Shown here piece by piece: positions 21,267 to 32,409 of a stretch of 64,000 bases of DNA. Below the pieces are notes generated by a model. The model did no database searches and was not told the origin of the DNA. It saw nothing but the letters and a program-made list of their open reading frames with translations. The position numbers and the translations under genes are program-made. The DNA is from Clytia hemisphaerica (lineage: Eukaryota; Cnidaria; Hydrozoa; Leptothecata; Clytiidae), in contig CACVBU010000052.1 in NCBI GenBank assembly GCA_902728285.1, forward strand, positions 124,001 through 188,000, written 5' to 3'. Numbering within the stretch: position 1 is the first letter of the stretch; each line of letters opens with the position of its first letter.

Positions 21267-22789
21267 GTATTTCTAGGTTACCTATTATTGAAGGAAAAAT
21301 TTGAAGTATTTATATTTATGGAGGAAAGTAGTTGAACGATAATCATCATATTATGTACACGTTTTTTTTTTTTAAGAAACACACTTTTAAGAAACATGAG
21401 GCTCAGAATGCCTAAAAACTAAGAAACATCTAAGAAACATGCTGAGGCTGAGAATGAGAAAATAACATTTTTTAATTCGGTTTTTTTTTTAAGAACCTTC
21501 CAATCCAGGCTGATTATGTCAAAAGTTTAGAAACATGTAAGAAACATTTAAGGCTCAAAAGGCCGATTTCTTAAGAAACATTGAGGCTGCTTGGTAAAAC
21601 TAGTTTCTTAAAAAAACAAAAACGTGTAATTGAAGGACAATCCTATTGTATCTTTTCCCACCACCTTTACTGAGAGATCTTTTAGTAAAGTGGTATAGAT
21701 TTTTTGTGCCTCAAATTACATACAATTCCTTTGAAAAATAGGAAATAAGCTAAAATGTAAGAGTTTGTTTGGCAATAGTTTGTTTCAATTTACATTTGAG
21801 ACAAAGGTGAAGCTAGATGCTACAGATCAACTCTGTGTTTTGACTGGACGCACCAGCCTTTATAATGATAAAGGTACAGTCTGCCTATTGCAACAACTCT
21901 TTTTCATTTCAAAACACACCTTTAGCAAAAACAAGATCACAGAGGACCCCAGCACTTTTGTCTGTAATTACCGCCCAGATAAAAATTGCACAAGAAAATT
22001 TTTTATTGTCAATGGTAAGACAAAGATCTCTAAAGACTTCAAAAACATCGAAGTCAGTTATACTCCTGATTATAAAGTTTCACAGGTAGTAGTTTCATCT
22101 ATGGGGTCGAATTTCATTTTGAACTTTTAAGGGTGAGAAATCAATAAGGGAAAAATTGCGATATAAGGGGGCCTAAAAAATTAGGCAGAAGCCATATTAT
22201 ATATAGTTATATTAGAACCATTTGTATTTCTTGGCTAGCCAATACGTTTAGTATTACTTAGAATTATTCTCGAAATTTGTCTTTTTGCTTTTTCGTAGGA
22301 ACCCTGTGTAAAACATTTCGGTCTAACAATAGGATACATTTTACTTGATATTTGTAAATACTATAAAATATTATGGGACTTAAATTAAAGAAGGTCCTAA
22401 CCTTGAAAAAATAGTATGTGTTTGAATTCTGGCACATAGGCTCCTTAGGGGTCATGCTTTAAAATCGTCGATTATCGTCGAAATATCTCCTGATCTAGTC
22501 ATCGAAACAATAGGAACCATATACCATCTTCTGATACTACTCATTGAGACACATCTTCTCAGCCTTTTAAGCTTGGTCTCGAGATGTAAAACATTATGTG
22601 CGAATGATGACATCATCGAGAAATATGAAAGATTTTTGGGGGGCTTGGGGTAATTTCTGAACCAAATTGGGGCACCACTGAACCAAAATTGACGAATAAA
22701 CCCATTTGTCATCGACACTTTCAGATCATTGCAATGAACTAGTTTAAAATTAATTTTAAGAGTTCTGGAAAATCATGGTTCAAAACTGA
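21267..22789. other. Gene-free stretch with AAGAAACAT repeats
   Basis: At 21370-21600 AAGAAACAT and GAGGCT motifs recur irregularly. An open frame at 21765-22130 begins at TTG, has no ATG start and resembles no family, so I do not call it a gene. The rest is AT-rich and unannotated. Confidence 0.4.
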
Positions 22790-25700
22790 TGTGAAAATAG
22801 CGACACTGCATGGGTCATGCTATATCCACGTCAGGTGTAATACGATAGTATATGAACCTGGCGTCGAAATAGTGACATTGAGTTGATCATGCTATATCCA
22901 CGTCAGGTGTAATACGATAGTATAGGAACCTGACGTGAAAATAGTGACACTGAGTTGATCATGCTATATCCACGTCAGGTGTAATACGATAGTATATGAA
23001 CCTGACGTGGAAATAGTGACACTGAGTTGATCATGTTATATTCACGTCAGGTGTAGTGTAATATGCTGATCATGTTATATTCACGTCAGGTGTAATACGA
23101 TAGTATATGAACCTGACGTGGAAATAGTGATACTGTGTTGATCCTGTTATATTCACGTCAGGTGTAGTGTAATATGCTGATCATGTTATATTCACGTCAG
23201 GTGTAATACGATAGTATATGAACCTGACGTGGAAATAGTGACACTGTGTTGATCCTGTTATATCCACGTCAGGTGTAGTGTAATATGCTGATCATGTTAT
23301 ATTCACGTCAGGTGTAATACGATAGTATATGAACCTGACGTGGAAATAGCGACACTGAGTTGATCATGTTATATCCACGTCAGGTGTAGTACGATAGTAT
23401 ATGAACCTGACGTGGAAATAGTGAATCATGTTATATTCACGTCAGGTGTAATACGATAGTATATATGAACCTGACGTGGAAATAGTGACACTGAGTTGAT
23501 CATGTTATATCCACGTCAGGTGTAATACGATAGTATATGAACCTGACGTGGAAATAGTGACACTGAGTTGATCATGTTATATTCACGTCAGGTGTAATAC
23601 GATAGTGAATGAACCTGACGTGGAAATAGTGACACTGTGTTGATCCTGTTATATCCACGTCAGGTGTAGTGTAATATGCTGATCATGTTATATTCACGTC
23701 AGGTGTAATACGATAGTATATGAACCTGACGTGGAAATAGCGACACTGAGTTGATCATGTTATATCCACGTCAGGTGTAGTACGATAGTATATGAACCTG
23801 ACGTGGAAATAGTGAATCATGTTATATTCACGTCAGGTGTTATACGATAGTATATGAACCTGACGTGGAAATAGCGACACTGAGTTGATCATGTTATATC
23901 CACGTCAGGTGTAGTACGATAGTATATGAACCTGACGTGGAAATAGTGAATCATGCTATATCCACGTCAGGTGTAATACGATAGTATATATGAACCTGAC
24001 GTGGAAATAGTGACACTGAGTTGATCATGTTATATCCACGTCAGGTGTAATACGATAGTATATGAACCTGACGTGGAAATAGTGACACTGAGTTGATCAT
24101 GTTATATCCACGTCAGGTGTAGTACGATAGTATATGAACCTGACGTGGAAATAGTGGATCATGTTATATTCACGTCATGTGTAATACGATAGTATATATG
24201 AACCTGACGTGGAAATAGTGATACTGTGTTGATCCTGTTATATCCACAATTAAGGTCATAATATATTGAGAATTTTGGTTATTTTAACGTTTTTCAAGAT
24301 TTAAAGTTCTGGCGAGAAAGTCGATTTTTGGCTATCTTTTTAATTTAATCGATTATTTCAATTTGGGAGGGGTTGGCAGACTTCCAGGCTATATTCTGAG
24401 TCTTATTGGACTATTTTTGAACTTTTGGATCCTGAGATCCTAAGGTCCTAAGTCTTAAGTCTCATGTTAAAACTCAGAGTTAAAACTCTACTCTTCCAAC
24501 CTACTTTAGAGCACTTACAAATCGATTGTGGTTCAAAAACTTCCCGGTGGATTTCCCTTTTTTCTCAAATATTATGACCTTGATTGCACGTCAGGTGTAG
24601 TGTAATATGCTGATCATGTTATATTCACGTCAGGTGTAATACGATAGTATATGAACCTGACGTGGAAATAGTGACACTGTGTTGATCCTGTTATATCCAC
24701 GTCAGGTGTAGTGTAATATGCTGATCATCTTATATTCACGTCAGGTGTAATACGATAGTATATGAACCTGACGTGGAAATAGCGACACTGAGTTGATCAT
24801 GTTATATCCACGTCAGGTGTAATACGATAGTATATGAACCTGACGTGGAAATAGTGACACTGAGTTGATCATGTTATATCCACGTCAGGTGTAATACGAT
24901 AGTATATGAACCTGACGTGGAAATAGTGAATCATGTTATATCCACGTCAGGTGTAATACGATAGTATATGAACCTGACGTGGAAATAGTGACACTGAGTT
25001 GATCATGTTATATCCACGTCAGGTGTAATACGATAGTATAGGAACCTGACGTGGAAATAGTGACACTGAGTTGATCATGTTATATTCACGTCAGGTGTAA
25101 TACGATAGTATGTGAACCTGACGTGGAAATAGTGAATCATGTTATATTCACGTCAGGTGTAATACGATAGTATATGAACCTGACGTGGAAATAGTGAATC
25201 ATGTTATATCCACGTCAGGTGTAATACGATAGTATATGAACCTGACGTGGAAATAGTGAATCATGTTATATTCACGTCAGGTGTAATACGATAGTATATA
25301 TGAACCTGACGTGGAAATAGCGACACTGAGTTGATCATGTTATATCCACGTCAGGTGTAATACGATGATCATGTTATATTCACGTCAGGTGTAGTACGAT
25401 AGTATATATGAACCTGACGTGGAAATAGCGACACTGAGTTGATCATGTTATATCCACGTCAGGTGTAGTACGATAGTATATGAACCTGACGTGGAAATAG
25501 TGACACTGAGTTGATCATGTTATATCCACGTCAGGTGTAATACGATAGTATATGAACCTGACGTGGAAATAGTGACACTGAGTTGATCATGTTATATTCA
25601 CGTCAGGTGTAATACGATGATCATGTTATATTCACGTCAGGTGTAGTACGATAGTATATGAACCTGACGTGGAAATAGTGAATCATGTTATATTCACGTC

Positions 25701-26066
25701 AGGTGTAATACGATAGTATATATGAACCTGACGTGGAAATAGCGACACTGAGTTGATCATGTTATATCCACGTCAGGTGTAATACGATAGTATATGAACC
25801 TGACGTGGAAATAGTGAATCATGTTATATCCACGTCAGGTGTAATACGATAGTATATATGAACCTGACGTGGAAATAGTGAATCATGTTATATTCACGTC
25901 AGGTGTAGTACGATGATCATGTTATATTCACGTCAGGTGTAGTACGATAGTATTTGAACCTGACGTGGAAATAGCGACTCTACACAAGGTCGCTATATCC
26001 ACGTCAGGTTGTTTTCGCTGATCAAGGTTTTTTCCCGGAAAATTCACAACCTGACGTGGAAATAGC
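22790..26066. repeat. 72-bp satellite array with inverted CCACGTCAGGT/ACCTGACGTGG motifs
   Basis: Several dozen units of about 72 bp. Each contains CCACGTCAGGT, a 19-nt spacer (TAATACGATAGTATATGA core) and ACCTGACGTGG, then GAAATAGTGACACTGAGTTG and ATCATGTTATAT. The two 11-bp arms are exact reverse complements, so every unit can form a small hairpin. Variants lack part of the linker (GTGAATCATG) or carry a GTAGTGTAATATGCTGATC insert, and larger groups of units recur as higher-order blocks. The array is interrupted by a TIR element at 24247-24586. Diverged half-units continue to about 26066. Confidence 0.95.
24247..24586. mobile_element. 340-bp MITE inside satellite array
   Basis: Ends CAATTAAGGTCATAATAT and its inverted counterpart CAATCAAGGTCATAATAT flank about 300 bp of sequence unlike the satellite. 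The satellite motif CCACGTCAGG is split at its CCA/CAC, leaving a 2-3 bp duplication. The terminal-repeat motif is short and the family is not recognised. Confidence 0.75.
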
Positions 26067-26208
26067 CATTCCGCGCGGACGGTGTTGGATCCACGGCATT
26101 CTAAAAATAACCTGACGTTGCAGTAACAACACTGGATTTTTAACCAGCTGGCTGGCTGACCAAGTGCAGTGTGGTTGACAGTTTGAGAGTGAGTACCGTA
26201 TGAACCTA

Positions 26209-26311
26209 CAACAATCCAAAGTTTCCCTTAACAATCAAATGCGCCAAGATGATAAAAGTCGCTATACTCCAGTACGCTTTTCATATTAATTAAGGGAGCT
26301 TTGGATTGTTA
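26209..26311. repeat. Short inverted repeat just outside the large Helentron
   Basis: CAACAATCCAAAGTTTCCCT (26209) pairs with AGGGAGCTTTGGATTGTTAA (26293 on), giving arms of about 22 bp with one or two mismatches around a 58-nt interior. Ends about 20 bp before the Helentron 5' terminus. Confidence 0.7.
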
Positions 26312-26331
26312 AAGGTAATTACGATAGCTTG

Positions 26332-26665
26332 TTGCGAAGCGAATATACATGAGCGAAGCAGTTTTGCTATAGTGTGCATGTACCTTTAAATTCTATATAC
26401 CCAGGGGAGCGCAAGACGAAAACAAAAATTTAGTTCCCATCTGTTAAATGTGGATTATTATTCACATCCCTGTTGTTTTCATCCAGGTAGGAGGCTTTTC
26501 AATATCGGTTTGGTAGATTGTATTTAGGATAGTTTCGTCCAAAAAAGGAACCACTCTACGGCGCCGAAAATCTCCGAGTCAGGGCAATTTCCATAATAGA
26601 TATTCCATCGTTCCCGTACATTTCCTCCCGCCCCCACTATATCAGACAGCTGATTGGTTATGATA
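26332..26665. repeat. Helentron family 5' terminal region
   Basis: Near-identical to the reverse complement of 32080-32409 (the 5' region of nested copy X). Shared landmarks are the double GCGAAGC motif in the first 30 bp, TATACCCAGGGGAGCGCAAG, AGTTCCCATCTGTTAAATG, CTCTACGGCGCCGAAAATCT and ATCAGACAGCTGATTGGTT. The first 60 bp are also shared with copy Z. This conserved block presumably holds the 5' recognition site for the Rep protein. Confidence 0.85.
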
Positions 26666-27223
26666 TTTTCGTTGTCATGGTTTCGATCTTTGTGTATATC
26701 CATTTTGAATTTTTTGCATTCAAGAATTTCCTGGAAGACTTTCATCGACCTCGAAGCTCAAACTGAAAATTCTGCATATTAGTAAATTTATTGCTCTGCT
26801 GTCTTTGTTATTGGTGTTGCAGTTATCACTTGGAAAAATCATATCTTCAGGTTCATTCACCATTTATAGTTTTGGATTTATAACACCACCTACACACAAG
26901 ACAAGTAACACAACTTTTATGTTACCATCATCAGCATTATCTATAGCTGTGTATAGGGAAGTACATTTTGTTGACTTTTTCCTCACTTAGTTTCACTGCT
27001 TTGTAGGAAGGAAACATATTGAATTAGGGTTTCACTCCGTTCTTTATAGACCTTTTAAAAGTTTCACTTAATTTTTGCAAAGGAAATTCAAATTGTTAGG
27101 AATAATATCAAATCATTTATCAACGATATTGATAACGTTTAAAAAATTAATACTGTAACAGAAGAGTCCCACACTGCGCTATAAATTATCCAATACCAAT
27201 CCATCGATCGTGTTCGCAAAAAA
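26666..27223. other. Helentron 5' untranslated region
   Basis: No gene recognised. AT-rich sequence leading to the ATG at 27224. It presumably includes the promoter of the USP-Rep-helicase gene, but I see no clear TATA element at a defined spacing. Confidence 0.4.
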
Positions 27224-30136
27224 ATGTCACGACGATCACGACTTTCCCCACTAGGGCTAAGAAATTTGGGCCAAAATGTCTGCTTTTTTAATTCTGTTAT
27301 TCAAGCATTATATTCTCTCAAGACTTTTCGTGAATTTGTTTATGAATTTGACATTAACAGTAATAACTCAGGAAAGACAATGATTAGAGAATTGTTTATT
27401 GCCATGACATCATCAAACATACCAATTGAAACATACCACCTGATTCCCTCTTTTCATTTTGGGGCAGAATATGATCACAGTCGTTTTCAACAGTTTGATG
27501 CTCAAGAATGTCTAATATATATGCTGTACCAAATTTATGACTTAAATCTAAGTTCCGCACCAGAAGAATCTGTGTTTACCATATCTAGCTTAGAGTCTAT
27601 ATTATGTCAAACCTGTTATAATGCGTCAGAGAAAACTTTATTTGAGACTATGTGCCATATTGAGTTTCCTAATCGTTTCAATCATTATTCTATAAAAAAT
27701 GAAATTTCGAGACTAGTAAACGATCCACATGGAGAATTGCTCCATGACTTGTATGATTGTGCAAATTGCCCATTCCACACACAGGCCACAAAAAGTAAAA
27801 CTATTATCAACATATCTGAATATTTGATTGTCTCACTAAAAATATTTTGCTATGATCATGCTTCAAACACTTCAAGAAAATTAGTTCCCAACTTGAATAT
27901 TGAAACTTATTTTGAAAATACATTGCTAGGGAATCTAAACTTGCAAGCAGTTATTTACCATCATGGTGATACTCCTAACACAGGTCACTATACTGCTGCT
28001 GTTAACTATGGGAACATATGGTATTTTGTCAACGATGCAAAAGTGTCAACTATTCCAGATCCCAATTTCAATTGTAAAGTCAATGATCAGATTGTTCCAT
28101 ATTTGTTAATCTATAGAAAATCAAACAAAAAAGAAGGGGCAACACCCAATCAAAATTCATCAACCCTTAATTCAAAAGAAAATAGTATTGTCAAACCACA
28201 CATTTTTTCATCTCTAACATTGTCTAAGGGAGAGAAAAATACAACATACACAGGCAAAGAGAAACATCGTCAAGACAAAGCTGATAAACTTTTACAGGGA
28301 GAATGTAGTATGTATAATGTCACCTTTTTACCACCTATTGAAAATGAATCGATTACAACAAAGAGGAAACGTAGAAAAGCTATGCGAAGTGAAATTAAAG
28401 AAAAAAAAATTTGTGTAGAGAAAACCAGCAATAATGATAAGAATACAAAGTCTGATAATATTGAAACATGTCATAATAAATCTAAAATAAATGAATCAAA
28501 TGCACAAGAAATTCATTTTGAAATTAGTTCTGCTAGTGCGTCTAAAGACTCTTGTCACAACTCAATATGTACATCTCCATCACAAAAGAACAAAGAAATT
28601 AACACTAATCTTCCTCTTCATTCTCAGAAGGCTGACCAGAATTTAAAGATAACTTTTCCTCCTGTGTCAAAATCATATCAACAAATACCCATAGGTAAAT
28701 CAAAAAAGCATCAAGAGATCGTCAAGGAACTAGACATCTTATGTAAAAGTACGTTTCTTCCAAAAAATCCACTTACAACACAGAAAAACGATATACAACT
28801 ACATCATTCAGATGATAACAATCATGTTCCCTTGCAAAATAATGGAGACATTGAAATGGTTGAACAACCTGAAGTAACAAGCAACGTTATACCTAACTCA
28901 TTTGTCCACAGTCACGGTGATCTTCAAATCCATGAAAACGTTCTTGTTAAAGAGGCTATGTCAAAATTTATTGAAGGAGAAGACAGCCATACTGTTTCTG
29001 AATGTATTACATGCCAGGAAGTCAGGCCAGAATTTTTTTTACAAGTCCCTAAAAAGCAAAAGGATCCTAACTTTTGGCAAGTTCAAGAACAAAGATGTAA
29101 TAGGTGCAATAATGAATTTCATAAAAAGCAAAAAGGTAATCAAAACCAAGCACTGTTATTTTCAGGAGCTCTGTCCTCTCCTATTGATTGTTTTCATGAT
29201 GACCAAAGGAATTTGATGCACAATAATCAAAACTTCATTGATGTTCCTCCATTTTTAAAAGGGTTAACTTTTGTTGAAACATTGCTAATTAGAAAAATCT
29301 CTATTGCCATTTATGTTCATTGTTTGAAATATGGCATGCTTGCTTCAAAAGGACACGCAGTAGCCATACCTTCAAATTTAAAAATCTTTACAAAACTGCC
29401 TCAATTGCCCACTGAGATTGGTATTTTGTTGATTAGAAGTGGTAGCAATAACTCTAAAGCATACATGGCCTCTAGACAAAGGGTTCAAGATGCTCTCAAT
29501 GGTTTAGTTTTTGGATTTCCTTATTATGGGCTAGACAACCCACAACACGGATACACACAGTATCATGGAAAAGATCATATATCAGGGAGAATTCTGAAAG
29601 GTAAATATTTTTTATATCAGCCCAATCCATATTATCATGATGTAACAATTGAACTGGATCGGCTTCTTAACATTCCTGAAAATCATGGTATTGTTGAAGG
29701 ACTTCCAATAGTTTCAGCTGATAATAATAACACTGAACAGGCTACTGAAGATAGGGGACCAGCACCAGGTCAGTTTGAAAAGCTTGCTGTAGATGAAGAA
29801 TTAACAACATCTTCAGGATTTGCAGCCCAACTAACCAACTCTGATGCAGATGAAAATGTTAAAAATGCATTACGCCTATTTCTTGGAGAAAATTGCAATA
29901 TCGAAGAACTTATTGAAACAGGTGTGATAGCCGACATAGGTAAGCTACACAATAACAAAAGGGAAAAACCTATCCCAGAGCTTTCCACAGAGGGATTTTT
30001 TACTATGTGCTATCCTCATATATTTGTTAATGGAACCTGTGATTACACTATCAAAGCAGCCAGGAATTTAAAATTTGAGGACTGGATTGATCATATATAC
30101 TTTTGTAAAGACAATCGTGTACCTGCTCACAGATTC
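27224..30136 (+). pseudogene. Helentron protein, part 1: ubiquitin-specific protease domain, linker, DUF6570-like region, start of Rep
   Basis: ATG-initiated, 971 codons open up to the nested insertion. Residues about 8-295 form a USP/C19 deubiquitinase. The Cys box is NLGQNVCFFNSVIQAL, with catalytic Cys20. The His box is NTGHYTAAVNYG, with His255, followed by WYFVNDAKV with Asn270/Asp271. Cys pairs lie between them. Residues 300-600 are a Lys/Ser/Asn-rich linker. Residues about 590-635 have three Cys pairs (CITCQE, QRCNRCNNE). Residues about 680-740 (FVETLLIRKISIAIYVHCLK, GHAVAIP) match the DUF6570-like region upstream of Helitron Rep. Residues about 925-971 (FFTMCYPHIFVNGTCDYT, VPAHRF) start Rep. 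Helentrons are known to carry an OTU protease; a USP here is unusual. Past 30136 the frame runs only into copy X. Confidence 0.85.
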
Positions 30137-32409
30137 TTACAAGCCGTATATGTATAAAAGTTGCGAAGCGATCGAGGCAGGTCACTAAATTCGCAAGTTG
30201 CAAGCAAAAAGATAGAAAGTATTGAATGAGCCCGATAAGTTCTTTTTTCTGGCGTTATAGGAGTCTCACCAAACAAAAATGATTTATACCTTATTACATG
30301 AATATAAGTATGGAATTTAACGGCCTTGAAATTAACATGAAACGTCTCCTAATACTCATGTAAGGTAAGTAAAAAATATTCGAAGAAAATTTTAAAATCG
30401 CGTCTTTTGTTCGGGAAAGCTTTTCCACCTAAACCTAAAAAGTAAATTATTTTTAATTTTGGTTTTTATTTTGACTCATTTTACTTCCGGTTTTAAATTC
30501 CTCGTGTTCGAAAATCGAACTTTCGAATGTTTCAATAAAAACAAACATTCGAATCCCCCCTGCCATAAATAGTTTTTTATTTGTTAGAATTCCAGGGTAG
30601 ACAGACTTTCCTCAGTAAATGATTGGTGACTCGATGATAGTATTCATGGTTTCGAAGATTTTTACATGTAAATGTTGATATCAAATCTAGCCTTTATTTT
30701 AGAGTCCCTAGCATACAACCAAAACCCAATCAAAACAAAAGAATCCTTGGGGTCAAGCACTATCCGGTTTAAACACCAGTTGGTCTATTGAGACAGGGAT
30801 GTGAATTACTGTACTGAGGAATTTAATCTTTAACAACCATACCCAGTTACGAGTTAGAAATATTGTATCAAGTTACATCATTATTTATACACAAATATTT
30901 AAAAGTTGAAGTGCTATAATTATAATAAAACTATTAGTGGTATGAAATCCTAAAGCGGGATAAATATATAAAGAAAAACCAGAGAAAAAGAACTAAAATT
31001 TAAGAAGATTCCTACAATTCCTTCAACCAGGGTTTGATTCAACAATCAAGCAAAAAACCTCAACATTTTTATAATGGCTGTATTTTCCAAAGTGGTGAAG
31101 CCTATATGGTTTTTAATCTTAAATCTGCTCGAGACAAATGTTTGACAGTCTTACCATTGATTTAGGAGCAAACTCTTCACATTAAAATAATTTTATCAGC
31201 TGTAGCACAGAAATTTAAAACAGTTAAAAGTACATCATAAAAATCCATAATATCATGTTTTGATAACTGTCAAGATTTGTTCATGGACACATATTTCGAT
31301 ATTTTACAAGTCATTTTCATTTCCAGCAATTTCTAAAATGATTTTTACAATGATATGTTTCCTCAATAGATACTTTATCCTGGCCATCAAATGCATATTT
31401 ATAACAGCAAGCAACCAGAGCCCACATATTTTCGAGCAGCCAAGTCAAGATTTCAAGAGCAACGACAAACAATCAGTTCTCTTTTCCACTGAATAAGAGG
31501 AGGGATCAATTCTTCCAGATTATCTATAACTTGAATATGTTCGTCCCCATTTCAAAGCATGCAAAAAGGCCAAGTTCATGTTCTTGCTCACTCTCTTATA
31601 TAGTTATATTTGCTTTGCAAAAAAGGTTTTTTCACCACGTACGCAGGTCATTTTTTAGCTTTCCTTTTCTGGAAATGACACAACAGCTCTGTGGAGCCTG
31701 TCTTGTCAATGAAACCAGATGAAACAATAAAAATTTCCATCTTCTTTCTTCTGTTCTTTGTCTTTGCTACAGTTTCAGCTTCTTCTTTTCAACCAACATC
31801 TTACACCTCTTCAACTTTTTCAAAACATTCAACGTTCGAACGTTTCATTTTTATTTCTCATAAAAAAGTAAACATTCGAAATTGGAAAGATTCGAAGGTT
31901 CGAAAGTGTCTGTGTTTTCAATGCTCGAGTCAATGCAGCGACTTCTTAAAAGGGAGCACCATGAGAGCGCAGAGAGAGAGTTTGAGTTTTTTGAACGCTT
32001 CGACCGCGCGCTGGTTTTCCGAACCAATCAGCTTTCTGATATTTGAACGCTTCGACCGCGCTCTGGTTTTCCGAACCAATCAGCTTTCTGATATGGAGCG
32101 GGAGTAAAGAAGCTAAAAATGTACGGGAACGACAGAATATCTTTTATGGAAGTTGCCCTGACTCGGAGATTTTCGGCGCCGTAGAGTGGTTCTTTTTCTC
32201 GACGAAGCCATCCTAAATACAATCTACCAAACCGATATTGTAACGCCTCTTACCTGGACGAAAACAACCGGGATCTGAATACTTAATCTACATTTAACAG
32301 ATGGGAACTAAATTTTCGTTTTCGTCTTGCGCTCCCCTGGGTATATAGAATTTAAAGGTACATGCACACTATAGCAAAACTGCTTCGCTCATGTATATTC
32401 GCTTCGCAA
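30137..32409 (-). mobile_element. Non-autonomous Helentron (copy X) nested in copy Y
   Basis: Inserted in reverse orientation relative to Y. Its 3' terminus TTACAAGCCGTATATG begins at 30137, with TTGCGAAGCGATCGAGGCAG at 30161. Its 5' terminus (TTGCGAAGCGAATATACATG on the minus strand) ends at 32409. About 75 bp at the 3' end and about 330 bp at the 5' end match copy Y. The host codons TTC (30134-30136) and AAA (32410-32412) join in the same frame and complete a conserved Rep segment, so the insertion is precise and without target duplication. The interior has only short frames without family features, TTCGAA-rich stretches (31840-31910) and a 51-bp duplication near the 5' end. It probably depends on Rep from elements like Y. 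Confidence 0.85.
31985..32095. repeat. 51-bp tandem duplication inside copy X
   Basis: GAACGCTTCGACCGCGCGCT followed by GGTTTTCCGAACCAATCAGC occurs twice in direct orientation, near-identical. Copy Y has one related segment at about 26641-26665, so the duplication arose in the X lineage. Confidence 0.8.

Noticed and set aside
21765..22130. 121-codon frame
   Set aside because: Starts at TTG, no ATG or acceptor, no homology features; left as unannotated.
22790..26066. CRISPR-like array
   Set aside because: Repeats and linkers are both conserved, units vary in length, the arms are palindromic and the context is eukaryotic; no cas genes. It is a satellite.
32362..32409. ATG at 32362 as start of the Rep protein
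   Set aside because: These codons lie inside the nested copy X terminus. The homologous Rep sequence begins at 32410, continuing from 30136.
26332..32409. A single TIR transposon with ends at 26332 and 32409
   Set aside because: These two inverted ends are both of the 5' type. Pairing each with its own 3'-type end (42091 and 30137) gives two nested elements, supported by the in-frame junction.
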